From the NCBI GenBank assembly GCA_963921795.1, contig OY997641.1:22176533-22240532 (forward strand): a DNA stretch of 64,000 nucleotides, written 5' to 3'. Every line of letters starts with the position of its first letter. Position 1 is the first letter of the stretch. The notes beneath the pieces were generated by a model, which saw only the letters and a program-made list of their open reading frames with translations, was not told the DNA's origin and did no database searches. The DNA comes from Nannobrachium achirus. Its lineage: Eukaryota > Chordata > Actinopteri > Myctophiformes > Myctophidae. The translations under genes and the position numbers were made by a program. Below, piece after piece: positions 23,270-50,549 of this stretch.

Positions 23270-24400
23270 GAGGGCTCTGCCAAAGGACTACATCAATAGT
23301 ATTATTTATGAGCTGATATGGGTTTTGCTTTTGTTTTGGTCCTTGAATCATTTGACCAAAGGTCATTTGAAGGTTACTTGGATCAAAACATAGAATACAG
23401 ACGGTGCAATGATCTTTGTATGTGGCCCTTAGCATTACAACATAATGCAGTTATCTCCCATCATCTTAAGAAGTTCAAATACTTTCATCATTGAGCTCTT
23501 CCTTCCTTTATATTCTTTATCTACCTTAATCCAAACATTAGTGTTGTTCTAACTCTGGTATATGAGTCAGCTGAGTGGTTTAAATCAGCTGAATTCTACA
23601 ACGTGTTTATCCTGTGTGTACACTACAGGAAGTACAGGTCTAGCCAGATGTTCCCTTTAGGCTGCTCAGCGTGTAGTCCTGTAAAGTTAAGACACTTTCA
23701 GCAGTAGTTCGTCTCTCCTCGTGAGTTGGGAGATAAAACTGGGAATGAGGTTATAGTCCGCCTATTGAACGGCAATCAGTCAGCTTATCTGCAGTGCACA
23801 CATTATTTTCTTTTTTTACCGATAATAACACACATGTCCAGGTCAGGGGTTATTGTTTAGGCAGAAATGCAGACTCAAGGATTGATGTTAAAACCTCACC
23901 AAGTTTGAACTAAGATAGAATCAGATGTGTAAGTCCTTCTATATTACCATGCAGCTAAGAGGTACTAATGATTGTTTAAAAAAAGAGAGAGAAAAAAGAG
24001 ACTCAAAGTATTTATGTGCAGTATTCTAAAAATGATGGGTCATACAGTAAGATGTGTATATATGCATGTACTGTACTGTATGTGTTGTGTTCAGATTATT
24101 CATGTCATGTCACAGGCTCAGCCGGAGTACAAGTGTTCAGAATGATTTGTCTAAACAGTTAAAACTCTGACCACTTGGTGCTAGGTTATGGGGAAAGAGA
24201 AAAGCCACATCGCATGTCGTTTGTGTACGTTGAACATATAGCCTCTGTTTGTATGTTATGCAAACAGAAATGTTTGGGCTGGACTGAATGGGGTGCTTTG
24301 TTCAAGTTAATACACTGAAAGACCAGAGCTATTTACTCACTTGGTATGCTAAAGACTGAAGCGGTTAGCCTGATTCATACTTTGCCGTGTGACGGTGTCT
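23270..24400. other. cdr2 3' flank / probable 3' UTR
   Basis: No second gene, RNA gene or strong repeat seen. A clear polyadenylation signal could not be assigned. Confidence 0.4.
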
Positions 24401-24407
24401 CACACGG

Positions 24408-24485
24408 AGAATAGCCGACCGACAGTACAAGCTCGCAATGCGTCTGGCTATCGACGCGTTGTGAGCTTGTACGTCTGCTATTCTC
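24408..24485. repeat. free-standing palindromic core hairpin
   Basis: GAGAATAGCCGACCGACAGT..GAGCTTGTACGTCTGCTATTCTC: diverged arms of the core palindrome, with an inner CGCAATGCGTCTGG / CGACGCGTTGTG portion; not inside a recognised element. Confidence 0.6.
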
Positions 24486-24541
24486 AGACGTTCTGGGCAT
24501 GCAACACTGTTGCGCGATGGAGCATAAACTAGCCTTTAGAT

Positions 24542-24963
24542 CAGTGGTTCTCAACCTTTTCAGGCCCCCCAAAATAATATTTCTTTAACTGGGGACCACC
24601 CCACCCTATGAGCACTAAGAGTTGAGGCATTACATTTTGTATAACACGGTTCTATTGTGAAAATGGCAGATCTACATGCTCACAACTGACAATTTGACAA
24701 ATATTTTGTCAAATTATGTCACATTTTCTGCCTCTAAGACAATTTGGCCAATGTTTAATTTGTCATTTTAGAGGTATTAGAAAGTCCTTAAATTGTCACT
24801 TTAGAAATGTGCATATACCCTCTATACTTAAAACTTTATGTTCGTTTGTTTACTATTGAGAGAGAGAAAACAATTTTGGACATTTAAGTTAATCATCTGG
24901 GAACCCCCCAAAATAATTTGGGGACCCCTCTGGAGGTCCCGGCCAACAGGTTGAGAACCACTG
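24542..24963. mobile_element. hAT (Charlie-like) MITE, CAGTGGTTCTCAACC ends
   Basis: Starts CAGTGGTTCTCAACCTTTTC, ends GGTTGAGAACCACTG, and is flanked by CTTTAGAT and CTTTAGTT (6 of 8 identical). Contains a half palindrome core (TGGCAGATCTACATGCTCAC). A separate free-standing core hairpin is just outside at 24408-24485. Relatives: 32494-33230 and 52035-52515. Confidence 0.8.
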
Positions 24964-26414
24964 CTTTAGTTAACCATAATTCCTCAAGAGCTGGAACGTA
25001 TTTGTTTGCGTTGAATGACAATAATTGGTGCAACTGTCAAGGGTAATTAGCTACCAGACAAAATGTGAACACTGAATATTAATTGTTTTCATGCATTTCA
25101 ATTAAGTCTACAGTATCTTACAGTACAGACTTAGCCATGTGCCAGTGGGACAGAGAGTATGAGTGTTGCACTTTTTTATGACTGAATCACAGTTCCAATT
25201 GTTTTTGTTTTATTTATTTTGACATGTTTAGAGATTATTTGTTGCTATTTATTTTGATAATCTTAGTTTTTGTCACTGTAACCCAGATCTATAATGTAAT
25301 TATTATGGTCAAATACTATTTCAGATGTTATTTATGACATTGACCTTAGGTGATATTTTAATTGGAATGCTTTCACTGCAGTTATGAACAACCAGCATGA
25401 AATGGGAGATTTAAAAAAACATCTTTATATGTAGTGGTTTATATGTAGAAGATTTATGAAAAACAAAATGATATTGCACAAGTCTGTATACAACTGTAAT
25501 CGTAAAAGGCTTCTCAGAAGATTTCTACCTAACTTAATAGTTTCTTGCCCTTAAAGGAGTAGTTCACATTCCTAAGACAAGAATGTGATTATAGGTGAAT
25601 GCAAATTCAGTGAACAATTTTGATTATGAGTAATATGTCATTCTTGTAATCTCTTCAGATGACTCGTATCAGAAAATATGTTGTCAGAGAGCAAAATGGT
25701 GTGGCTCTTTAGATCATTAAAAAAAACTCAATACACTTTTCTATTAAAATAGAAAAGTGATATCAGGGCGTTGGCTATTCAGAGATCCGAGCCAAATTGT
25801 CTTGGACAGACCTTATGAGTCTGATCTTGGATTTATGTATGTCTGCTTAATATCTAGTATTTCAAATGATGTACATTGGGGAAAGGCCATAGAGATTACT
25901 AGAAAAGGACAATATTTATGCAACGGTAGGCCTATACAAGAGGAAATTGTATCGTGATTATATCACGGCTGCAGGTGTGGCTGTAGCTGTGGTATAATAC
26001 GATATCACTTGAGTGCTTTTAGATTGCAGACAATTGGCGGTAGTTTCCAATATTAACCAAAAGTGAGTTGCTAAATTGCCCTTTAAACACTCAGGATGTC
26101 TGTGTATGTGTGTTTGTTTTTTTTGTTTTTCAGAACAATGCTATTATACTGGTGTTATACTGTACTGGTGTATCATAAAATGTCCTCCATGATGCGTAAC
26201 ATGTTCTTGCTTGCTTATAACAAGTAAAAACATTCATTCAAGATCTTCTGGCCTTGTCCTGTGTCTTACTGTCCGAAACATGAACTATGACGATGATGAA
26301 GATTCTATTGAAAATGGGAATTTACGGCATGATGTATTAGAGTTTTAGGCTTGGAGGTCAGATGGATCATATCTTTGTCAATACATAGTTACCCTGCAGA
26401 GGGGTATGGTTCAT

Positions 26415-26417
<3 letters not shown>

Positions 26418-26460
<43 letters not shown>
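26418..26460. repeat. (GT)n microsatellite
   Basis: About 21 GT units in the cdr2-tRNA spacer. Confidence 0.95.
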
Positions 26461-26464
<4 letters not shown>

Positions 26465-26578
26465 TATATAACAAAGATTGGTTCAATGTATGAAATGCCA
26501 AAACAGTCTGTTATCCTACAGTAAGTGTACTACAGTATGTACTTCCATACATAACTTAACATCTACCTGTGTTCACAT

Positions 26579-26819
26579 AAGGCCCATTCCCACTGGGCCA
26601 GATAACAGATAAAAAAATCTCTTTCTCCAGATATTTTTCCATTCAAAGTGGATGGTAGATACAGATAAAAAAAAATATTTGCCACAGATAAAAGTATCTG
26701 TGGCAAATATCTGTGGTAGATATTTTTTTTAATCTGTATCTACCATCCACTTTGAATGGAAAAATATCTGGAGAAAGAGATTTTTTTATCTGTTATCTGG
26801 CCCAGTGGGAATGGGCCTT
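26579..26819. mobile_element. 241-bp foldback element with near-perfect arms
   Basis: Arms start AAGGCCCATTCCCACTGGGC and end with its exact complement. By eye the first 90 nt of each arm are identical. The loop side holds a further small inverted repeat (GCCACAGATA / TATCTGTGGC). The target duplication is ambiguous. No coding capacity. The transcript would form one long hairpin. Confidence 0.88.
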
Positions 26820-27419
26820 TAGCCTGCTAAACCTCCACTAAAGGGGATTACATAACAAACTTCGCCATGAAAAGGTCAGTCTTGTCATGGCTCCGGCAAA
26901 TAATCTGTTGAGTTTAACAGATTCCAACATAAGCCTAACAAACACTTGATTACAACATAAGAAAACAACAAAGGCTTTGTAGCCATGACTGGGAAGGTTG
27001 GCTGGCAGCTACTGACTCAGACATAACTATGAACAAACTCAATATGCCCATATATCATTACGGCAGGACCGTGGCCACTGTGCGTGTGACTGTGCGTGTG
27101 CGTGTGTGGTGCTGTCAGGGGCGCAACACATTTCAAAGTATATCTGAATAGCTAAAGGTCCTACTGTATCAGCCATGAAAGAAATCTCTACAATCAGGGC
27201 CATTGGAATGTGGCTTCAGTTAGGGCATGTCCTCCTCACCTAGAGATACCCACCTCCTCTGCAAGCGAGACAGAATGCTAGCTGTTGCCAATATGGTGAC
27301 AACAAAAAGTCATAAATTACACACCAAAATAGAATGTAAAAGTTGATTTACATTTACTTGCATTTGTACTATGTGTATATTTGTAACCTGTCAAACTTAA
27401 GCAACAATAATCTTACAAC

Positions 27420-28290
27420 CAGTAAGGCTCCCTAATCGGGAGATAAGCGACCGTAGGTCACTTATCTCCACAAATAGGGCAAAAATGTGTTTTGCCAAAA
27501 TCTTCCTGATCCATGTTGATGACATGAGTGTAGACATACTGTGTAGTGATTTTCGTGATTTTAGGGCAAAATCTGTAGGAGCAGTGTCCAAAAATGTGTT
27601 TTTAAAAATCGGCCTGGAGGTGGCGCTATATGGGACAGATTCATGTTGATGGGATGAGTGTAGACATACTGTGTACCGATTTGCGTGATTTTAGGGCGAA
27701 AATTGTAGGAGCAGTGTCCAAAAATGTGTTTTGCAAGAATCGGCCTCATGGTGGCGCTAGAAGAGGGCCATGTGAGAAATGAGGGGTGGGGTCTCCGCGC
27801 CGGCAAGGCGGACGAATAGGTACCGGCCCCGGCTGTCCCGGTCGCTCCTAGCCGGAGTTACGGCATTTTATGTGAGCTGCAGTGTAGGGGGTCCTCCACT
27901 GGGGGCGCCACCACTTTTGCATCCGTTCTGGAGCACCAGGAGTCGGTGGTCCCCGGGAATTCCCCGTGAGCAGCCCCGTTGGGGTGGTCATTTGGTCATG
28001 TTTGCGCATTTGGTCATTTTTTACATCTGGGGGTCCCCCAGGGACCTGGGGGTCCCTGGAGCTCCGGGGGTCCTTGGAGGTTGTAGTTTGGCAGCCAAGG
28101 AAGGTGTGTGCAAAATTTGGCATGGATCGGGGCAACGGTTGCGGAGATATAAGCAGGGAAAAAGTGTGACGTGTGAGGTGTGACAGACAGACTGACAGAC
28201 AGACGGAGGGACGGACGGACGGACGGACGGACGGACGGAGTTACTTACACTTTGTGGTGGTTTTGATAGTAAAGTGCGACCGTCCCGAAT
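27420..28290 (+). mobile_element. second, longer copy of the element that splits igsf6
   Basis: Shares the left hairpins (CTCCCTAATCGGGAGATAAG), the GGTGGCGCTAGA block, the CTGGGGGTCCC runs and the GTGTGACGTGTGA-type tail with 5530-6210. It has an extra tandem duplication of the 5' module (TGAGTGTAGACATACTGTGT occurs at two positions about 125 bp apart, near 27525 and 27655). A (GGAC)n run lies near the right end and the right hairpin is degraded (GTGCGACCGTCC). Confidence 0.8.
28197..28238. repeat. (GACG)/(GGAC)n minisatellite
   Basis: Tetranucleotide run at the place where the other copies of this element carry GACAGACAG or GTGACGGA repeats. Confidence 0.85.
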
Positions 28291-28589
28291 GTCTGTAGTA
28301 ATATGTAATCATCAACATATCGAGAAAACCATTTGACTGACCAACTTTAAATTCAGCGCACCCATCGCATACGTGGGAGTTCAGTGCCTGGCATCGAGCC
28401 AGTCGGTTGGGCAGTTGTCCAGGACTGTTTGTGGCCGTGGCCCAAATGACGAAATGAGACAGTGGCAAATTCCCCACACCTGCCATTTTAGTCAGTCTTC
28501 TTTCCACAGTCAGTTTGCACTCTTCAGACATTCTCCACAGATGTTTAGCACTGCACAAGGACATTCCAGAACTGAAGACCCCCCCCTGG

Positions 28590-28844
28590 AGGCTGTAGCT
28601 CAGGAGGTAGAGTGGGTTGGCCAATGATCCATGGGTTGGCGGTTCAAATCCCAGCTTCTCCTGTCTACATGTCGAAGTGTCCTTGGGCAAGACACTGAAC
28701 CCCAAGTTGCTCCCGGTGAGCTGGTTGGTGCCTTGCATGGTTTCCACCGCCACTGGTGTATGAATGTGTGTGTGAATGGGTGAATGTAAAGCGCTTTGGA
28801 TAAAAGCGCTATATAAATGCACCATTTACCATTTACCATTTACC
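28590..28844 (+). mobile_element. tRNA-derived SINE, best copy
   Basis: Head GGCTGTAGCTCAGGAGGTAG has a pol III A-box form, and GGTTCAAATCC is a B box. The body reads TCCTTGGGCAAGACACTGAA, and the tail is AAGCGCTTTGGATAAAAGCG then (CCATTTA)n. Other copies: 13022-13245, 19404-19600, 36828-37090; tail fragment 47593-47640. V-SINE-like in layout; exact family not named. Confidence 0.85.
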
Positions 28845-28849
28845 CCTGA

Positions 28850-29100
28850 TATGCCCATATGTAGGCATGCCCATGGCCATATACTGATAGCATCAGGGAT
28901 CTCCATAAGGGCATAAAAGGGACATGGATAGACAGATATAGAGATCTCCATATATGGCATAAGAGGGACCCAGACAGACAGATATCTCCATTCTCCATAC
29001 ATGGGCACAAAAGGGACAGAGACAGACAGACGGTTACAATGGGAATACTGGCAATGGGTATAACGGGTATAACATGGGAATGGACGGTGACGATCGCCAC
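28850..29100. repeat. GCCATATATGG/GGGCATAAAAGGGA-type repeat
   Basis: Repeats of CTCCATAT, CATAAAAGGGAC and GACAGACAGATAT; a diverged relative is at 43010-43500. Nature unknown. Confidence 0.5.
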
Positions 29101-29188
29101 CTGGTGGGCAGAGGACAGAGGTATGTGTGTATGTCTAAGGAAAATACGTCATATTAACAACGTCTCTGTGCAACATTGAAATGATGTC

Positions 29189-29190
29189 TG

Positions 29191-29231
<41 letters not shown>

Positions 29232-29238
29232 ATATCTA
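29189..29238. repeat. (TATC)n microsatellite, left of CCAGCA element
   Basis: About a dozen units; a matching run of about 14 units is at 30010-30066 on the other side of the element. Confidence 0.95.
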
Positions 29239-30009
29239 CCCTGCTAGAAAAACCAGCACAAGACCAGCAGTAAGACCAGCACCAGCACAAACCAGCGCAT
29301 GTTGTGTTTTACTGCTGGTCTGTGCTGGTGCTGGTGCTGGTGCTGGTGCTGGTGCTGGTCTGTGCTGGTCCCACCATCTAAACCAGCATGAACCAGCACA
29401 GACCAGCACCAGCACAAACCAGCGCATGTTGTGTTTTACTGCTGGTCTGTGCTGGTCTGTGCTGGTGTGGTCAGGGACCCCTGGGGGACCCCCCTGAGAA
29501 GTGGACCAGGTCTTTGCTGGGTGTAATTTGCTCTTTGCTCTGGTGCTTGAATCCTGTTCTGAAGCTCTGCTCCATGGGTATTTGACCATATTAGATTGTG
29601 ACATATATGACCAGCTTAGACCAGCACAGACCAGCACCAGCACAGACCAGCACCAGCAAAGACCAGCAGTAAAACACAACATGTGCTGGTTTGTGCTGGT
29701 GCTGGTCTGTGCTGGTCTATGCTGGTTTATGCTGGTTCATGCTGGTCTGTGCTGGTGCTGGTGCTGGTCTATGCTGGACCAGCACCAGCACAGACCAGCA
29801 GTAAAACACAACATGTGCTGGTTTGTGCTGGTGCTGGTCTGTGCTGGTCTATGCTGGTTCATGCTGGTCCGTGCTGGTGCTGGTGCTGGTCTATGCTGGA
29901 CCAGCACCAGCACCAGCACAGACCAGCAGTAAAACACAACATGTGCTGGTTTGTGCTGGTGCTGGTCTGTACTGGTCTGTGCTGGTCTGTGCTGGTTTTT
30001 CTAGCAGGG
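29239..30009. mobile_element. CCAGCA/TGCTGG satellite-like element with 20-bp terminal inverted repeats
   Basis: Bounded by CCCTGCTAGAAAAACCAGCA and its exact complement. The interior is almost wholly ACCAGC or GCTGGT units in alternating orientation. A higher-order motif around GTAAAACACAACATGTGCTG occurs at 29668, 29800 and 29930. Long open frames here are translations of the repeat, not genes. Confidence 0.8.
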
Positions 30010-30065
<56 letters not shown>

Positions 30066-30066
30066 A
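30010..30066. repeat. (TATC)n microsatellite, right of CCAGCA element
   Basis: Pure ATCT/TATC run directly following the right terminus. Confidence 0.95.
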
Positions 30067-30279
30067 TTCTATCTAACAATTCTCTGTTGAAAAAAAGATG
30101 TCAGTGGCTGCATGTATTTGATGATTATTAGAACACTACACCATCACTTAACTGAGCCAGAGGCGCCGGGTTTTGTCCATGCCGCGGGGGGCTGAAGCAT
30201 CGAGCGCTACCCCCGCCCCCTTCCCCTTCTGAACGCAGCTGCTGTTCTTGGCGTCACCTGTTCGTCATTCATCGGCAAT

Positions 30280-30457
30280 CATCGGCGCCGCCGCCGCGCC
30301 GCTCGGGGCGGCAGAACCGGGATGTTGTTTCGGCGTCTCGGAAGGGTCAGGAACAGGGACGGTGTTTCGTCTTCTTGCACCACAGAAACCGAGAAACACC
30401 GTCCGAGTTCCGGCTGCTGCACAGACCTCCAAACACCATCCCGGTTCCTGCAGGTTG

Positions 30458-30495
<38 letters not shown>

Positions 30496-30500
30496 AGCCA
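30280..30500. repeat. GC-rich imperfect palindrome plus (CA)n
   Basis: GAACCGGGATGTTGTTT (about 30314) pairs with AAACACCATCCCGGTTC. Inside it GGAACAGGGACGGTGTTTC pairs with GAAACACCGTCCGAGTTCC. CpG-dense sequence (CGCCGCCGCCGCGCCGC) lies to the left and a CA run at 30459-30492 to the right. Function unknown. Confidence 0.6.
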
Positions 30501-31103
30501 CTGACTTGAACATGTCTGTTGAGGTGTTATGTATGTAAGCCTTCAGTTTAGGCTATAGTTACAAATTGCATTGAATTGGAAGATCAGGACTTGGACATGG
30601 AATCTATTGGTTGACACTTGACAGAGTGATATTTAAACCACTGGACTAGGGCTATTCAGTCTGTACAGGTATAATACTTTAGTTAGTAGGCCTACAACCC
30701 CTTTTAGTAAAAGGGGTTGCAGATTCCAGAATGATCCAAACAGAATGTTACAACAGCGCCACAGAACGGCAGTGGCGATTTTCTAAAAACTATATTTTTT
30801 AATGTTCATTTGTTTGACGGACGACATGGTATTTAGAATCTAGCGTTATGAAAAATGTAGATTATGTTCCAGTGACATGACATCTATCATGTATGGGTTT
30901 TTTATTGCATCGAATAGAATTGCGGCTTCTGTCGTCATGCCAATGTACTCGCAGCTGCCCACATCACAAGGGAAATGTAGGCTAGTCAGTCTCAAGGTGA
31001 GAGATTGCAGAAATATCACATAAAAGACAATAATATACGTAACACACATACGGAGAGTAACAACTTTGTTTAATTATGATTAGTCCCGGCATTTGTACCG
31101 TGT

Positions 31104-31185
31104 GGTAGTGTGGCCGAGTGGTCTAAGGCGCTGGATTTAGGCTCCAGTCATTTCGATGGCGTGGGTTCGAATCCCACCACTGCCA
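31104..31185 (+). tRNA. trnal-uag: tRNA-Leu (anticodon UAG)
   Basis: An 82-nt gene with acceptor GGTAGTG pairing with CACTGCC (one G-T wobble) and discriminator A. A box TGGCCGAGTGG, anticodon stem CTGGA/TCCAG with loop TTTAGGC (anticodon TAG, reads CUA), long class II variable arm, B box GGGTTCGAATCC. CCA is not encoded, as usual in eukaryotes. A TTTT pol III terminator starts 7 bp after the gene. No intron. All stems intact, so probably functional. It stands alone between cdr2 and sdr42e2. Confidence 0.96.
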
Positions 31186-32480
31186 GAATACTTTTGAGTT
31201 AAATTCCGGTATTCACTGAAATACTGCAGTATTAAACTTTGGTGATGGCGATGATGATGTCATATGACCAATCGGTCAAACAATGACATCCACAATTAAC
31301 GCCAAACGTTAACCATTGTTTAATCGTCTAGGCTGCCATTAACGGTGCAAGAGCTCCCTCTGGTGATCAAATTGTAGGTGCACATTGCATAACACAAGGC
31401 AATAAAATACACTACTCTTTACCATGACAAAGATAACACAATTGGAGGCTATAATTTTACTTTTTATTTCATAGATGTAGATTTAAATACATATTAATTA
31501 TTTTATAAATGATTAATAGATTGTATTATTAGTATTACATCAATGTAATAGGGAGAAGGGAACAAATTCAAACACTGAGCAGTGAGCACACAAATCAGGC
31601 TAGTGTGCTTAATTATAAAATATATAGTCATTGGCATTCAAAATGATCTATTAGTTCTAAAAGCTTATAAATTGACTATCATTATTAAATTGTAAGTCAC
31701 AACAGCCCCCTTCATGGGAATTACAATGGAAGCATGCATTAATAACATTAACAAATGAAATATTAATTTTACAATATCAATAAATGAACATAAACAATTT
31801 CTCTCCAGTCTTATTAAATCGAATCAACTTGAAGCTGTATAGAAATCCAGAACATTAACAAGATATTTAATACTTTTCAGGAACCAGGTATAATTCTCAC
31901 AGACCTCCCTCCCTGCACCAAATATAGACTAAGTCACATGGATATGAGCATTTAGATAGGCCTACTCTATTGCTTTAAGAGACACTTCTTAATGAAGCAT
32001 AAGCTCATGTCATGCAGGTAATTGCCACTGGCATCCCAGTAGGATTTGCTGATTATGGACCAGGATCATTTATATCTTTGAATGAACAAAGATTGCATTG
32101 ACAACATGATCTGGCAGATATACAGTACAGTTAATTTAACTCTGAGTATATAGGAAAAATGAAATCTGCATACCAAAAATATTACAACCGGTGCAAAAGG
32201 AGATGAAAAAATACAAATGTATAAAAAATAGAGACTCCATACAATGCCGTACCACAAACACCAACACCTCTGATAGACGTTTGGTGCTTGCAGTATGGTG
32301 TTGCATGGAGTTTCTCTTTTAATAAACTGTCTGACTATGTAAAAAATAAAAAAACCATTTTTACACACTCAGAGTTAAATCAACACTTTGTTGGCTTTTG
32401 TTGTGTATTCTATGAAACTTTATACATGTGGGATATTGTATACAATCTTGTTCAAATCAGGCAGAGTTAGGTTTATGTAG
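31186..32480. other. AT-rich intergenic stretch
   Basis: No genes, repeats with clear ends, or conserved elements recognised. Confidence 0.5.
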
Positions 32481-32493
32481 CACTAGACTAGGC

Positions 32494-33230
32494 CAGTGGT
32501 TCTCAACCTTTTCAGGCCGCAACCCCCAAAATAATCATATTTTAACTGGGGACCCCCCCCCCCCCACCCCACCCCACTCTAACCTAACGCGGACAGTTTA
32601 GTGTAGGCAGATGGGCGGGAGCAGTGAGTCTCTCCGCAAGTCTCCAGCCAATAGCATGTGTTCTCCTCCCCCCACCCCCCTCTGCTCCTCTGCTCAGCGC
32701 AGAGAACGCTGGTGCGTCATGACGTCAACACATTTGGTGTGACGCTCTCTGCACTCTGATTGGTTAGGGAAATTCTACACTTCCTACAACAGTGATCATA
32801 ACGCGATCGCCCAGGCTTCTTTTTCTTCCGATCGCATTAAGAAGTCTGGGTTTCCGAGGCTACCCCCACCCTGACGAGCACTAAGAGTTGAAGCATTACA
32901 TTTTGTATAACACGGTTCTATTGTGAAAATAGCAGATCTACATGCTCACAACGCGTGAGGCATTGTAAGCATGTAGCTCCACTATTTTCACAATTTCTGC
33001 CTCTAATATTTGACAATTTGGCCAATGTTTAATTTGTCATTTTAGAGGTATTAAAAAGTCCTTAAATTGTCACAGGTGTAGATATCCTCTATACACTTAA
33101 ACTTTATGTTGGTTTGTTTACTGTTGAGTGAGAAAACAATGTTGCACATTAAGCTAATCATCTGGGGAACCCCCCAAAATAATTTGGGGACCGCCCCTGG
33201 GGGTCCCGACCCACAGGTTGAGAACCACTG
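32494..33230. mobile_element. hAT (Charlie-like) MITE just downstream of sdr42e2
   Basis: CAGTGGTTCTCAACCTTTTC at the left, GGTTGAGAACCACTG at the right. The 12-bp CACTAGACTAGG is present on both sides (32481-32492, 33231-33242), consistent with a target duplication in locally repetitive DNA. It contains a core hairpin (32926-32995) and an extra GC-rich block (32580-32870) absent from the copy at 24542. Ends 18 bp from the sdr42e2 stop codon. Confidence 0.8.
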
Positions 33231-33247
33231 CACTAGACTAGGCTAGG

Positions 33248-49645
<16,398 letters not shown>

Positions 49646-49874
49646 TCACTGTCTGTAACTGTTGGGAGCACGGGAAGGAGAGAGGACGAAAGAGGACACG
49701 GTGACGTGGTGGTTATGGAGTGCACAACTGAAAGTTCATCGATGTTTGAACAAACCAAAGTTAAAACATTAACTGATAAAAAAAGAAAAAAAGCTGAATA
49801 TACAACACACAGTACAGTAACTTATGTGGGACAATAGGAGCTGGCAACTGTAAAATAATAGGAGATAAAACAAG

Positions 49875-50095
49875 CCACAAATATGTGTGGTAACCGTTAG
49901 TAACCGCACACTCAGGTCAAAGAAATTGTTGCAAACAAGGCACTGCTATTCAGGATGACATGATGAGCAATGTGCTTCGCTTAGTGCTTCGTCAGCTGCA
50001 ACATGTTGCTCATGTCATCCTGAATACAAGATCCTTGTTTGCAGCCATTGTTGGACCTGAGTGTGTGGCTACTGCCACACATATTTGTGTCTCAT
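49875..50095. mobile_element. foldback element upstream of sdr42e2
   Basis: CACAAATATGTGTGG / CCACACATATTTGTG, CACTCAGGTC / GACCTGAGTG, TTGCAAACAAGG / CCTTGTTTGCA and TATTCAGGATGACATGA / TCATGTCATCCTGAATA pair in order, giving arms of about 95 nt. Confidence 0.8.
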
Positions 50096-50204
50096 TTGAC
50101 CTTTTTAACACATAGAATGTTTAGCAGTCTGGCATGGGCTAATCAGATGCATATAGATGCTGAGGCAGGAGGAGGCTCATTTATCACAGTGCAATAGCTG
50201 CTCT

Positions 50205-50485
50205 TAAAGGTGTACCGGTAGTTCACCCCCAAAATGATTTTTTTTTCCTATCGATTACTCACCGCATAGAGACTTGAATTCATGGATATTTTTTTGTATT
50301 TGTCGCATTCCTAAGACAATAATTTGATTTCAATAAATGTACCCCCATGGGGGTAAATTTACTATAATCAGTAATCACCTTTTTGTCTGCGACAAATACA
50401 ACAAAATATTATTTAACTCAAGTGTCCATCGGGTGAGTAATCAATAGAAAAAGGTCATTTTGGGGGTGAACTACTCCTTTAAAGG
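50205..50485. mobile_element. AGTTCACCCCC-ended MITE
   Basis: Left TTAAAGGTGTACCGGTAGTTCACCCCC and right GGGGGTGAACTACTCCTTTAA, relative of 18553-18722. Confidence 0.65.
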
Positions 50486-50549
50486 GACGCAGGACGCTAT
50501 CACAATTTTCAAGATTATATGTCTATTATATGTCTTTTGTATTGGTATT

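Noticed and set aside
25757..25957. 66-codon frame MISGRWLFRDPSQIV in the cdr2-tRNA spacer
   Set aside because: No homology recognised, no splice context, AT-rich surroundings; probably chance.
28197..28238. Possible CRISPR-like or regulatory tandem array
   Set aside because: Simple tetranucleotide repeat with no spacers, in a vertebrate genome.
29236..30131. Long open frames of up to 148 codons on both strands rich in CWSVLVLVCAGL
   Set aside because: They are translations of the CCAGC/GCTGG tandem repeat; no start context, splice signals or protein resemblance.
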